This document shows positions 17,109-26,128 of a stretch of DNA of 64,000 bases, piece by piece. Position 1 is the stretch's first letter, and every line of letters begins with the position of its first letter. The position numbers and the translations under genes were made by a program. The notes below the pieces were generated by a model. It did not search any database and was not told where the DNA came from. It saw only the letters and a program-made list of their open reading frames with translations. The stretch is from Arthrobacter_H rhombi (GTDB lineage: Bacteria; Actinomycetota; Actinomycetes; Actinomycetales; Micrococcaceae): NCBI RefSeq assembly GCF_039526245.1, contig NZ_BAAAIV010000009.1, forward strand, positions 66,743 through 130,742. The letters are read 5' to 3'.

Positions 17109-18344
17109 ATGACGTCGACCAGCACTGCCACCCGCCGCCGAGATCACCGCCGACCCCGTTGGGCCGATGTATCGCTCTCCGCGGTGGTCGCCGGGCTGAT
17201 TGCCGTCGCCGTCTCCTACGCGGGCCCACTGCTGGTGGTTCTCAATGCCGCCCGGAATGCCGAATTGACGCCGGAACAGACCTCTTCGTGGGTCTGGGCG
17301 ATCTCCGTGGGCAGCGGGGTGGTGTGTGTGCTGCTGAGCCTGTTCACCCGCCAGCCCGTGGTGGTGGCCTGGTCCGTTCCGGGAGCCGCGTTGCTGTTGG
17401 CCGCCTTGGGGAACTACACCTACTCCGACGCCGTGGGTGCCTTCATCGTCGCCGGGATGCTGGCCCTGGTACTGGGCGTGACCGGTTGGTTCGGCAAGCT
17501 GCTGGCCAGCGTCCCGGGCCCGATCCTCGCGGCAGTGCTGGCCGGCGTCCTGCTGCCCTTCGTGCTCAAGGTGGCCGGCGCGGTCGTCGACGCCCCGTTG
17601 GTCGCCGGAGGCGTGGTCGTCGCCTACCTGCTGGGGCGCCGGTTCATGCCGAAGTACGCCGTCTTGTTGGCCCTGCTCGCCGGGGTGCTGCTGGTCCTGG
17701 TCTCCGGGCAGGGCTCGACCCCTCAGATGGGCCTGGAGCTCTCCGGACCGGTGTGGACGACACCGACGTTCAGCCTCCCTGCCGTCATGGGCATCTCGAT
17801 CCCGCTGCTCATCGTCACCATGGCCGGCCAGAACGGTCCGGGCCTGGCGATGATGCACGCCAACGGCTACGCGGCCAACGACCGGCTCCTGCTGGGTGGC
17901 TCGGCCGCGGCGTCCATCGTCTTCGCCCCGTTCGGCGCCCACTCCATCAACCTGGCGGCCATCACCGCGGGCATCTGCACCGGGCGTGAGGCCCACGAGG
18001 ACCCCACCCGCCGCTACGTCGCCGGGATCTCCTGCGGGATCTTCTACCTGGTGTTCGGCATGATCAGCGGGACCGTGGTCGCCCTGCTGGCCGCCGTGCC
18101 GACCGAACTGATCACTGCCATGGCCGGCGTGGCCCTGATCGGCGCGTTGCAGGTGTCCTTCTCCGACACGATGGCCGACGCCCGGACGAACCCCGCAGCC
18201 GTCGAGGCCGCCCTGATCACCTTGGCGATCACCGCCTCCGGGGTCGCACCGTGGGGGATCGTGGCGCCTTTCTGGGGTTTCCTGGGCGGAGCTGCCGCCT
18301 ACCTGGTGCTGCGCCAGACCCGCCAGGCGCGCGCCCTCCGCTAG
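17109..18344 (+). CDS. benE: Benzoate/H+ symporter, BenE family, 411 aa
   Basis: Inner-membrane transporter of the BenE family, about 12 hydrophobic segments. Diagnostic runs are GLIAVAVSYAGPLLVV, SVPGAALL, TMAGQNGPGLAMM and FGAHSINLAAITAGICTG. Divergent from benA, matching its role in benzoate uptake. The frame opens upstream; the ATG at 17109 was chosen because GGAAGG lies 10 bases before it and the family N-terminus begins a few residues later. ATG 17052 is an alternative. Converges on the phosphatase gene with 12 bp between stops. Confidence 0.93.
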   Translation: MTSTSTATRRRDHRRPRWADVSLSAVVAGLIAVAVSYAGPLLVVLNAARNAELTPEQTSSWVWAISVGSGVVCVLLSLFTRQPVVVAWSVPGAALLLAALGNYTYSDAVGAFIVAGMLALVLGVTGWFGKLLASVPGPILAAVLAGVLLPFVLKVAGAVVDAPLVAGGVVVAYLLGRRFMPKYAVLLALLAGVLLVLVSGQGSTPQMGLELSGPVWTTPTFSLPAVMGISIPLLIVTMAGQNGPGLAMMHANGYAANDRLLLGGSAAASIVFAPFGAHSINLAAITAGICTGREAHEDPTRRYVAGISCGIFYLVFGMISGTVVALLAAVPTELITAMAGVALIGALQVSFSDTMADARTNPAAVEAALITLAITASGVAPWGIVAPFWGFLGGAAAYLVLRQTRQARALR

Positions 18345-18356
18345 CGGCTGGCCGCC

Positions 18357-20114
18357 TCAGCGGCGGCGCGGGAGCGTACGCAGCAACGAGTCCAACCGGC
18401 GGCGCATCCGGGTCATCGCGGACGGCCGGGTGGTGGTGCCATCGGCGTTCCGGGGGCCCACCGTGATCTCGGCGACCTGCTCCAGCCGGGGTGCCCCGCC
18501 GTCGTCGTTCTCCACCACACCGCGGGACCAGCCGATGCGCAGCCCCTGCCCGGCATCCTCGAGCACCGCCAGGTTGTTGTCGAACCAGGGCCCCCGGATC
18601 TTCGCCCAGTTGAAGGGCGGAGGCGGAACCCCGGCGGACCGGGCCAGCAGGGAGCCGAAGAGCCGTGCGGGCCCGTAGGCCATCGAGGAGACGAAAACGC
18701 GCAGTGCCGGGGGCATCGGATTGCGCATGGGGGAGCAGACGGCCTGGATGATCCGGCTGCCGCTGTGCCGTTCCACCTCGGCCACGTAGGAGAAGTGCAC
18801 GTCCCCGGAGAGGAACGTGATCGTCTCCGGGGCGGGGCCGCGCTTGCCGTCGGCGGTGTCCGTCACCAGGCGGGCCATGTGGCGGAAGCTGCGTTGGAAG
18901 GCGGCCCAATGTTCCAGGTCGACCGCCTGGCGGATGGTTTCGCCGATCCGGGACCAGGTGCGGCCCCAGGCGCCTTCGGAGATGGCCTCGTCCCACGATT
19001 CGACGTGGTGCAGGCCCTTGGGCAGCAGGTAGGGCAGGGACGTGCCAATCAGCAGGTGGCGGAAGCCGCCGTGGAGGCGCTCGTCCACCCACGTCATTTC
19101 GTCGTCGTCCAGCAGGGAGCGGGACCCGGGATCCAGTTGGCGGGCAGCACGGGAGTCCACCACCAGCAGGCGCACATCGTCGATGTCGCGGCAGTAGCTC
19201 CAGCGGTAGGTGGTGGGGTCCTGGTCGGCGCGGTCCGCGAAGGCGTCGAGGTCCTCGCTGAGGTCCAGTTCGCCGTCGCCGCGGTGTGCGGCGATGCGCT
19301 GCCACAACGGATCCGCCGCCCGTTCAGCCCGGGAGAGGTTGCCCAGATGCTGGTGGACCCAGTAGCTGCCGAGCCCGGCGACGATCCGGCCGTGCCACCA
19401 GCTGGTCTGCTCCATCTGCCGGCGCCACGACCGCGAGGAGTTCCAGTCGTCGCGGATGTCGTGGTCATCGAAGATCATCGCCGTCGGCAGGGTGGAGAAC
19501 AGCCAGCGGATCGCCGGATCCGACCAGGCCAGCCCGTAGAGGTGGGCGTACTCCTCATAGTCGCGCAGTTCGGCACCGGGCGGTTCGTTGATGTCGCGGC
19601 GGCTGCGGATGAACTCCTGCATGGCGTCGCTGGTGATGTCGGCATAGACCTGGTCCCCGAGCAGGACTGCCAGGCCGGGCCACTGGGGATCCCGGCTGCC
19701 GGCCATGTGGAGGGCGTAGGAGCGCAACGCGTCCACGCCGTGCTCGCGGTTGCCGGCGGCGTCGTGGGGGACGCTGGTCCGGCAGGACCCGAAGGCCATC
19801 CGCAGCGGGGTGCCCGTGGCGTGCGTGCGGATGACCGAGGGCGGGAACCCGGCGGATTCGGGCCACACCGGGTGGCCATCGACGCTGACCCGGTACTCCA
19901 GCTCGGCGCCTTCCGGCAGCCCCTCGAGGGTGACCAGGGCGTAATGGTGGCCGTGGACCCCGAACGTGCGGGCCGTCCAGATGCCCGCCTCCGTTTCGAC
20001 GGCCACGGTGCCGGCGCGGCTGGTCTCGACCCAGATGCTGGCGCCGGTCTCCTCCACATGGCGGAGCATCGGACCCAGCAGCAGGGTGGGGATCGCGGTG
20101 GCCTCGGGTTCCAT
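18357..20114 (-). CDS. PhoD-like metallophosphatase/phosphodiesterase, 585 aa
   Basis: Alkaline phosphatase D-type enzyme that would hydrolyse phosphate mono- or diesters. An N-terminal Ig-like domain (to about residue 95) precedes the metallophosphatase domain with GSCR, LLGDQVYAD, FDDHDIRDDWN and LSGDVHFSY, the metal-binding blocks of the family. Unlike secreted PhoD it has no signal peptide or Tat motif, so it belongs to the cytoplasmic branch. AGGAGG precedes ATG 20114, which defines the start although the frame is open upstream to 20180. Divergent from the aldehyde dehydrogenase gene. Confidence 0.9.
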   Translation of the reverse strand: MEPEATAIPTLLLGPMLRHVEETGASIWVETSRAGTVAVETEAGIWTARTFGVHGHHYALVTLEGLPEGAELEYRVSVDGHPVWPESAGFPPSVIRTHATGTPLRMAFGSCRTSVPHDAAGNREHGVDALRSYALHMAGSRDPQWPGLAVLLGDQVYADITSDAMQEFIRSRRDINEPPGAELRDYEEYAHLYGLAWSDPAIRWLFSTLPTAMIFDDHDIRDDWNSSRSWRRQMEQTSWWHGRIVAGLGSYWVHQHLGNLSRAERAADPLWQRIAAHRGDGELDLSEDLDAFADRADQDPTTYRWSYCRDIDDVRLLVVDSRAARQLDPGSRSLLDDDEMTWVDERLHGGFRHLLIGTSLPYLLPKGLHHVESWDEAISEGAWGRTWSRIGETIRQAVDLEHWAAFQRSFRHMARLVTDTADGKRGPAPETITFLSGDVHFSYVAEVERHSGSRIIQAVCSPMRNPMPPALRVFVSSMAYGPARLFGSLLARSAGVPPPPFNWAKIRGPWFDNNLAVLEDAGQGLRIGWSRGVVENDDGGAPRLEQVAEITVGPRNADGTTTRPSAMTRMRRRLDSLLRTLPRRR

Positions 20115-20217
20115 GGGCAGTCCTCCTGGGGTGGGGCATCGGGGCATCGTCGAACGGCGCACTGCCATCGTACGGCCCACCAGCCCCCTGCCCCGGGCGG
20201 AGCCCCCGCGGCGCTGG

Positions 20218-20248
20218 AAGACAAGCCCGCTGCAGCCAAAGACAAGCC
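20218..20248. repeat. Direct repeat AAGACAAGCC, two copies 21 bp apart
   Basis: Copies at 20218-20227 and 20239-20248 in the 214-bp gap between the divergent phosphatase and aldehyde dehydrogenase genes. The 21-bp period equals two helical turns, so the repeats face the same side of the DNA, as expected of a regulator binding site. No regulator gene is adjacent. Confidence 0.4.
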
Positions 20249-20328
20249 ACCCGGACGTGAACTACGGCACAGTGGATCCCAGTGACCCCGCGCCGCCACC
20301 CGGCGACGCCCAGCACCAAGGAGCAGGC

Positions 20329-21759
20329 ATGTCAACGCAACCGGCCACCGCAGCAGCCACCTACCGGGACCTCCTGGCCCGCATCGCACCGCAGGGCGAC
20401 TCCCGCCCCATCAACGATCCGGCCACCGGCGAGGAGGTCGGCCGCGCCCCCGTGCACACCACCGAGGACCTGGACGCCGCGGTCTCCGCGGCCCGTGCCG
20501 CGCAGCCAGCGTGGGGCGCCCTCTCCCACGCCGAACGCAGCGGTTATCTCAACCAGGCGGCCGACGCCGTGGAGGCCAACGCCGAGGCGCTCGCCGAACT
20601 GCTCTCCCGCGAGCAGGGCAAACCGTTGAACGGGCCCAACGCCCGCTTCGAGGTCGGTGCCTGCTCGGCCTGGCTGCGCGCCACCGCCGCCTTCGAACTG
20701 GAACCCGACGTCGTGGTCGACGACGGTGAATCCCATGCGGCCATCCACTACCGCCCGCTCGGCGTGGTCGGGGCCATCGGCCCGTGGAACTGGCCGATGA
20801 TGATCTCCGTCTGGCAGATCGCCCCGTCGCTGCGCATGGGCAACACCGTGGTCCTCAAGCCCAGCGAATACACCCCGCTCTCCGTGCTGGCCCTGGGAGC
20901 CGTCCTCAACGACGTCCTGCCGGCCGGCCTGCTGCACGTGGTCTCCGGCGGCCGCGACGTCGGCGAGGCGCTCTCGGCGCATCCGGGGATCGACAAGATC
21001 ATGTTCACCGGCTCCACCGCCACCGGCAAGGCGATCATCCGCTCCTCCGCCGACACGGTGAAGCGGCTGACCCTGGAGCTCGGCGGCAACGACGCCGGCA
21101 TCGTCCTGGACGACGCGGACCCGCAGGCCATCGCCGAGGACCTGTTCTGGGGTGCCTTCATCAACACCGGGCAGACCTGCGCGGCGCTCAAACGCCTCTA
21201 CGTCCCGGATGCCCTCTACGAGCAGGTCTGCGACGCCCTGGTGGAGATGGCGGCGAAGATGCCCATGGGCAACGGCCTCGACGAGGCCAACGTGCTGGGC
21301 CCGCTGCAGAACCAGGCCCAGTACGACATCGTCGCGCGGCTCGTCGAGGCGGCCAAATCCTCCGGTGCCCGCGTGCTCACCGGTGGCAACCCGGACGCCT
21401 CGGCTCCGGGCTACTTCTACCCGACCACGCTGGTCGCCGACATCGACAACGACAACCCGCTGGTCGCCCAGGAACAGTTCGGCCCGGCCCTGCCGATCAT
21501 CCGCTATACCGATCTGGAGGACGCGATCGCCATGGCCAACGGGCTCGACGTCGGCCTCGGCGCCTCCGTCTGGTCCGCCGACCCGGCCCGCGCCCGCGAG
21601 GTCGCGGCCCGCATCGAGGCCGGCACGGTCTGGATCAACAAGCACGGTGCGGTGGATCCGCGCATCCCGTTCGGCGGGGCCAAGCAGTCGGGCTACGGGC
21701 TGGAATTCGGTGTCGCCGGGCTCAAGGCCCTGGGCACCCCGCAGGTCATCGCCGGTTAG
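20329..21759 (+). CDS. NAD(P)-dependent aldehyde dehydrogenase, 476 aa
   Basis: ALDH-superfamily enzyme that oxidises an aldehyde to the acid. Catalytic Cys284 in NTGQTCAALKR and general base Glu250 in LTLELGGND are present, with the cofactor motif FTGSTATGKAI. The long frame opens at 19966, but AAGGAG five bases before ATG 20329 and the family N-terminus fix the start. It is followed after 10 bp by a GMC oxidoreductase, so the two would convert an alcohol to an acid through the aldehyde, as in choline-to-betaine or long-chain alcohol oxidation. The substrate is not identifiable. Confidence 0.92.
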   Translation: MSTQPATAAATYRDLLARIAPQGDSRPINDPATGEEVGRAPVHTTEDLDAAVSAARAAQPAWGALSHAERSGYLNQAADAVEANAEALAELLSREQGKPLNGPNARFEVGACSAWLRATAAFELEPDVVVDDGESHAAIHYRPLGVVGAIGPWNWPMMISVWQIAPSLRMGNTVVLKPSEYTPLSVLALGAVLNDVLPAGLLHVVSGGRDVGEALSAHPGIDKIMFTGSTATGKAIIRSSADTVKRLTLELGGNDAGIVLDDADPQAIAEDLFWGAFINTGQTCAALKRLYVPDALYEQVCDALVEMAAKMPMGNGLDEANVLGPLQNQAQYDIVARLVEAAKSSGARVLTGGNPDASAPGYFYPTTLVADIDNDNPLVAQEQFGPALPIIRYTDLEDAIAMANGLDVGLGASVWSADPARAREVAARIEAGTVWINKHGAVDPRIPFGGAKQSGYGLEFGVAGLKALGTPQVIAG

Positions 21760-21769
21760 GGGACAACAC

Positions 21770-23296
21770 ATGGAACAGCAGGACTTCGACTACCTCATCG
21801 TCGGCGCCGGATCGGCCGGCAACGTCATCGCCCGCCGCCTGCTCGACGCCGGCCACCGCGTCGCGGTACTGGAGGCCGGCGGGCAGGACACCAACCCCGA
21901 CATCGCCAACGTCTGCACCCTCGGCGCCCTGTGGCACAGCGAGCAGGACTGGGACTACTACACGCTCCCGCAGGCCGGCGCCTCGGGACGGCGCATCCAT
22001 CTGCCGCGCGGCAAGGTCATGGGCGGATCCCACGCCCTGAACGCCACCATCTGGGTCCGCGGCGCCCGGGCCGACTACGACACCTGGGCCTACCTCGGCT
22101 GCCCCGGCTGGGCCTGGGAGGACGTGCTGCCGCTCTTCCGCACGATCGAGGACTACGACGGCGGTGCCTCGGACACGCGCGGTGCCGGCGGTCTGCTCGA
22201 TGTCACCAGTGGCTACGAGCACCACCCGATCCAGGACGCCATGCTCGCCGGCGCCGTCGAAACCGGGTTCACACTCAACGAGGACTACAACTCCGGGGAC
22301 CCCGAAGGCGTGTCACGGATGCAGCTCAACGTGCGCGACGGCGGCCGCTTCAACACCTGGCACGCCTACCTGCGGCCCGTGATGGACCACCCCCGCCTCA
22401 CCCTGCTCACCGGTGCCCACGTGCGCCGTCTGGTCATCGAGGACGGGCGGGTCACCGGCGTCGAGGTGGAGCACGACGGCGGCACGCGGGTCATGCGCGC
22501 CACCGAGACCATCCTCGCCGCGGGGGCCATCAACTCGCCCGAACTGCTGCTGCGCTCGGGCATCGGCCCCACCGACGAGCTGGCCGCTGTGGGAGTCGAA
22601 GCAGTCCACGATCTGCCCGGGGTGGGCAAGAACCTGCAGGACCACATGCTGGCCCCGGTCATCTTCTCCACCGACGAACCACTGGACGCGCCGACCGTCG
22701 CGCCGGCGGAGGTCCACCTCTTCGCCAAGTCCCGCCCGGACCTGCCGGTGCCCGATACCCAGCCGATCTTCTTCTCGGTGCCCATGTATTCGCAGGACTA
22801 CGCCGGTGGGGAGATGAGTGGTGCAGAGGGTGGGTTCTCGATGCTCGGCGGGCTGGTCCGCCCCGCCAGCCGCGGCGAAATCCGCCTGACCGGCCCGGCG
22901 GCCAGCGATCCGATCAGCATCGACCTGCGGGCGTTGTCCGAACAGTCCGATGTGGATGCGCTGGTGGCCTCGGTGCAACACTGCCGGGCGATCGGCCGCT
23001 CACCGGCGCTGGCCGCGTGGGGTGCCACCGAGGTGTATCCCGGCCCCGATATCGCCGACGAGGACCTAGAGCAGTACGTCCGCGATTCGGTGGTGACCTA
23101 TCACCACCAGGTCGGCACCTGCCGCATGGGCCTGGACGCCGGCTCCGTGGTGGACCCCCGGACGTTGAAGGTCCACGGGCTGGAGGGCTTGCGGATCGCC
23201 GACGCGTCGATCATGCCGCTGGTGCCCACGGGCAACACCAACGCCCCCTCGGTGATGATCGGGGAGAAGGCCGCCCAGCTGCTGGCGGGCGGCTGA
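21770..23296 (+). CDS. GMC-family FAD oxidoreductase (choline dehydrogenase-like), 508 aa
   Basis: FAD-dependent alcohol dehydrogenase/oxidase. FAD-binding IVGAGSAGNVIARRLLDAG at residues 8-27, the GMC signature around RGKVMGGSHALNATIWVRG, and the C-terminal active-site region VTYHHQVGTCRMG, followed by RIADASIMPLVPTGNTNAPS, are intact. 10 bp downstream of the aldehyde dehydrogenase, presumably one operon. Choline dehydrogenase is the nearest well-known relative, but many GMC enzymes act on other alcohols, and no choline transporter or betI-type regulator is next to it. Confidence 0.92.
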   Translation: MEQQDFDYLIVGAGSAGNVIARRLLDAGHRVAVLEAGGQDTNPDIANVCTLGALWHSEQDWDYYTLPQAGASGRRIHLPRGKVMGGSHALNATIWVRGARADYDTWAYLGCPGWAWEDVLPLFRTIEDYDGGASDTRGAGGLLDVTSGYEHHPIQDAMLAGAVETGFTLNEDYNSGDPEGVSRMQLNVRDGGRFNTWHAYLRPVMDHPRLTLLTGAHVRRLVIEDGRVTGVEVEHDGGTRVMRATETILAAGAINSPELLLRSGIGPTDELAAVGVEAVHDLPGVGKNLQDHMLAPVIFSTDEPLDAPTVAPAEVHLFAKSRPDLPVPDTQPIFFSVPMYSQDYAGGEMSGAEGGFSMLGGLVRPASRGEIRLTGPAASDPISIDLRALSEQSDVDALVASVQHCRAIGRSPALAAWGATEVYPGPDIADEDLEQYVRDSVVTYHHQVGTCRMGLDAGSVVDPRTLKVHGLEGLRIADASIMPLVPTGNTNAPSVMIGEKAAQLLAGG

Positions 23297-23299
23297 GCC

Positions 23300-23581
23300 T
23301 CACCAGTCCCTGCCGCGCTTGGCCAGCAGCTGGAGCTTGTCCAGCCGGGCCATGCGCACCTCGCGGACCAGGCGCAGGGTCGGCTTCAGGGCGAAGCAGA
23401 CGGAGCCGACCAGGAAGCACCAGGTCCCCGGGATCATCAGCGCATCGGAGAAGAACATGATGCTGCCGACGATGAACAGGGCGGCGGCGGAGAAGTCCAC
23501 CACCGTGTAGGCGATCTCGAACGAGGCGTAGAGCCGTTGGTGTTCCTCGGACTTGTTGCGTTTATCGGGCGTGAAGATCAT
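23300..23581 (-). CDS. Small YrhK-like membrane protein, 93 aa
   Basis: Two hydrophobic segments (YTVVDFSAAALFIVGSIMFF and PGTWCFLVGSVCFAL) in an arrangement typical of the YrhK domain, with charged ends. The frame runs upstream to 23623; ATG 23581 has AGGAG about seven bases before it and is taken as the start. Function unknown. It ends 3 bp after the stop of the convergent GMC gene. Last in a minus-strand run with the TRIC-like and amidohydrolase genes. Confidence 0.8.
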   Translation of the reverse strand: MIFTPDKRNKSEEHQRLYASFEIAYTVVDFSAAALFIVGSIMFFSDALMIPGTWCFLVGSVCFALKPTLRLVREVRMARLDKLQLLAKRGRDW

Positions 23582-23632
23582 GGTGCTCTCCTGGTGGGTG
23601 GGGGCCTGGTCACAGCATCCCACTGGTGGCCG

Positions 23633-24259
23633 TCAGGGGCGGCTTCTGCCGATCCCGGAGGCCAATGGAACCCGCAACCCCAGGCGCAGCGACAACACCC
23701 GGGTCCCGAACACCACGGCGGCCACGGCGGTCCCCGTCACCGGGTTCAGCCAGCCGATGACCCAGAGCCCCGAGGTCAGGGCGGCACCGACCATGGCCGG
23801 GATCGCGTAGACGCCGCGGGGGTTGAACACCTGGGGGATCTCATTGGAGACGACGTCGCGCAGGATGCCCCCGCCCACCGCGGTCGTCAGTCCCAGGAGC
23901 GCGGACGTCACCGCGCCCATCCCCGATTCCAGGGCGGTGAGCGTCCCGGTGACGCAGAACAGTGCCAGCCCGCCGGCGTCGAAGATCATCAGCGTCCGGC
24001 GCAACCGGCGCACGCCGAAGAGGTGGAAGTACACGGCCAGCACCGCCAGCACCGGTGGCACCAGGTAGATCGGGGACTGGAACGCCTTCGGCACTCCCTG
24101 GTCGATCACCACGTCCCGGATGACCCCGCCGCCGAGGCCGACCAGGGAGGCCAACATGACCGAGCCGACCACGTCGAAGTCGCGACGGGCGGCCAGCAGC
24201 GAACCGGAGACCGCGAAGAAGAACACCCCGAGCAGGTCCAGCAGGAGCATGAGGTTCAC
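23633..24259 (-). CDS. TRIC/UPF0126 family membrane protein, 208 aa
   Basis: Trimeric intracellular cation channel-type protein with about seven transmembrane segments in two pseudo-repeats; each repeat carries the glycine motif (VGLGGGVIRDVV; TAVGGGILRDVVSNE). Prokaryotic members conduct potassium or sodium in vitro, but the physiological role is not settled. Starts 33 bp after the M20 amidohydrolase stop, on the same strand. Confidence 0.9.
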   Translation of the reverse strand: MNLMLLLDLLGVFFFAVSGSLLAARRDFDVVGSVMLASLVGLGGGVIRDVVIDQGVPKAFQSPIYLVPPVLAVLAVYFHLFGVRRLRRTLMIFDAGGLALFCVTGTLTALESGMGAVTSALLGLTTAVGGGILRDVVSNEIPQVFNPRGVYAIPAMVGAALTSGLWVIGWLNPVTGTAVAAVVFGTRVLSLRLGLRVPLASGIGRSRP

Positions 24260-24292
24260 GGGCGGTGGCGCCCCTTTCGGGTGTGCATCGGA

Positions 24293-25516
24293 TCAGGCAG
24301 CCGTGCCGACGCGGGACAGCAGCGCTGCCACGGCGGCCCGGGTCCCGGTTTCCAGGGTCGGTTCCATGACGGGGGCGAATTGGGGGGAGTGGTTGACCGG
24401 GAACTCACCGGCATCCATCGTCTCCTGCGTGTAGGCCCCGAAGAACCAGAAGACCGACGGCACGTCGATCGCCGCGGACAGCGCCCCGAAGTCCTCCGAG
24501 GCCATGGCCGGTTCCCCCTCGATGACGGCGGCGTCCCCGAGCTCGGCCCGCAGTGCGTCGGCGAGGGCATCCGTTGCCTTGGCGTCGTTGTGGTTCGGCG
24601 GGTAGACGGTGAGGACCTCGATGTCGGGTTCCGGGGCGTTGGAGGCAGCGGCCTCGGCGGAGATGATGCGGCGCAGGGCGGCCAGGATCTGGTCGCGGAC
24701 GTCTTCGTCGAAGGTGCGCACGTTGAGCGTGAACTCGGCGGTGTCCGGGATGATGTTCTCCTTCAGCCCGCCGCGGAAGGTGCCGATGGTGACGACGGCG
24801 GCGCGGCGCGGGTCGACCTCGCGGGAGACGATGGTCTGGATCCGGGTGATGGTCGCGGCACCGAGCACGATGGGATCGATCGAATCCTGTGGTTGCGAGC
24901 CGTGCGACTGGCGCCCGTGCAGGGTGACCTTCCACGAGTCGGCCTGCGTCATCGGGTGCCCGTGCACGTAGGAGACCGTTCCGGCCAGGCCGGGCATCAC
25001 ATGCTGGCCGAATACGACCTCCGGCTTCGGGGCCTTGTCCCACAGCCCGTCCTCGACCATCGCCTTGGCCCCGGCAGCGGTTTCCTCGCCCGGCTGGAAG
25101 ATGAAGACGATGGTGCCGGACCACGCGTCGGTGGAGGCTGCGAGGATGCGGGCCGCGGCCAGCAGGGAGGCGGCGTGGGAATCGTGCCCGCAACCGTGCA
25201 TCACCGGGACGTCGGTGCCGTCCTCGAGGGTGCCGCTGGCGGTGCTGGCGTAGGGCAGTCCGGTGTCCTCGCGGATCGGCAGGGCGTCGATGTCGGCGCG
25301 GAAGGCGACCGTGGGTCCCTCGCCGTTGCGCAGCACCCCGATGACTCCGGTGCCGCCGCAGCGCTGGGGCTCGATGCCGAACGACGTCAGTTCCTTCTCG
25401 ATGGTCTCCGCCGTGCGGTGTTCCTGCATGGAGAGTTCCGGATGCTCATGGAATTGCTGGTAGATCCCGTGGAGGTATGCGCGGTGGTTGTCGGTGAGAA
25501 GATCGGCTGCTGACAT
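24293..25516 (-). CDS. M20-family amidohydrolase (hippurate hydrolase-like), 407 aa
   Basis: Zinc-dependent peptidase-like amidohydrolase that cleaves N-acyl or N-aroyl amino acids. Metal and catalytic motifs: MHGCGHDSHAA, QPGEETAAGAKAM (catalytic Glu), GQHVMPGL and the C-terminal ASEDFGAL. The dimerisation domain has the usual HGRQSHGSQPQDSIDPI. Length typical. A hippurate hydrolase would release benzoate, which would fit the ben operon 8 kb away, but homologues act on many N-acyl amino acids. Confidence 0.92.
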   Translation of the reverse strand: MSAADLLTDNHRAYLHGIYQQFHEHPELSMQEHRTAETIEKELTSFGIEPQRCGGTGVIGVLRNGEGPTVAFRADIDALPIREDTGLPYASTASGTLEDGTDVPVMHGCGHDSHAASLLAAARILAASTDAWSGTIVFIFQPGEETAAGAKAMVEDGLWDKAPKPEVVFGQHVMPGLAGTVSYVHGHPMTQADSWKVTLHGRQSHGSQPQDSIDPIVLGAATITRIQTIVSREVDPRRAAVVTIGTFRGGLKENIIPDTAEFTLNVRTFDEDVRDQILAALRRIISAEAAASNAPEPDIEVLTVYPPNHNDAKATDALADALRAELGDAAVIEGEPAMASEDFGALSAAIDVPSVFWFFGAYTQETMDAGEFPVNHSPQFAPVMEPTLETGTRAAVAALLSRVGTAA

Positions 25517-25630
25517 GTTCGACTCCTAGGGTTTCGACACCGGTCCCGGTTGCAACGGCCCCGGTCGCCACCCACCCGGAGAGTGGCGGCGTGTTCATCG
25601 TAACAACGGCCGCGCCGATAGGATCCGGTC

Positions 25631-26038
25631 ATGAGTTCCCTCGACTTCACCATTGCCCTGCGCTGGTCAGACCAAGACGCCAACGGCCACCTGAACCATG
25701 CCCGCATCGTCACCCTCATGGAGGAGGCGCGCGTGCGGTGGACCCGGACCGGCGAGGGCTTCGGGACGTTGCTGGCCGGCGTCGTCGTTGCCTCGCTGAA
25801 GGTGGACTACCTGGCCCAGGCCGAGTACGTGCCGGAGATGACGCTGAGCCTGGGCGTGGAGCGCATCGGGACCAAGTCCTTCACGCTGCGCCACACCGGC
25901 ATCCAGGGTGGGACCACGGTCTTCGTCGGTACCACGGTGATTGTGCCGTTGGGTCAGGACCGCACCAGCTCGCGGGCCCTGGACGACGACGAACGCCGGG
26001 CCCTGGAGCGCAACCTCCTGGAGGAGGCCCAGGCCTGA
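25631..26038 (+). CDS. Hotdog-fold acyl-CoA thioesterase, 135 aa
   Basis: 4-hydroxybenzoyl-CoA-thioesterase-type protein; the N-terminal FTIALRWSDQDANGHLNHAR contains the Asp and the GHLNH of the family active site. Cytoplasmic homotetramer in homologues, hydrolysing short or aromatic acyl-CoA. Stand-alone gene divergent from the amidohydrolase. Substrate unknown. Confidence 0.88.
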   Translation: MSSLDFTIALRWSDQDANGHLNHARIVTLMEEARVRWTRTGEGFGTLLAGVVVASLKVDYLAQAEYVPEMTLSLGVERIGTKSFTLRHTGIQGGTTVFVGTTVIVPLGQDRTSSRALDDDERRALERNLLEEAQA

Positions 26039-26128
26039 ATCCGCCCGGGATCCGCCCCGCACCAACGGGTGCATCCGGGCCGCGCGGGACTAGAATAAGC
26101 CCCAGTTCCTCCCGGAAAAGAGGCCGCC

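Noticed and set aside
23537..25513. 658-codon plus-strand frame
   Set aside because: Antisense to the YrhK, TRIC and M20 genes, with shadow-type composition.
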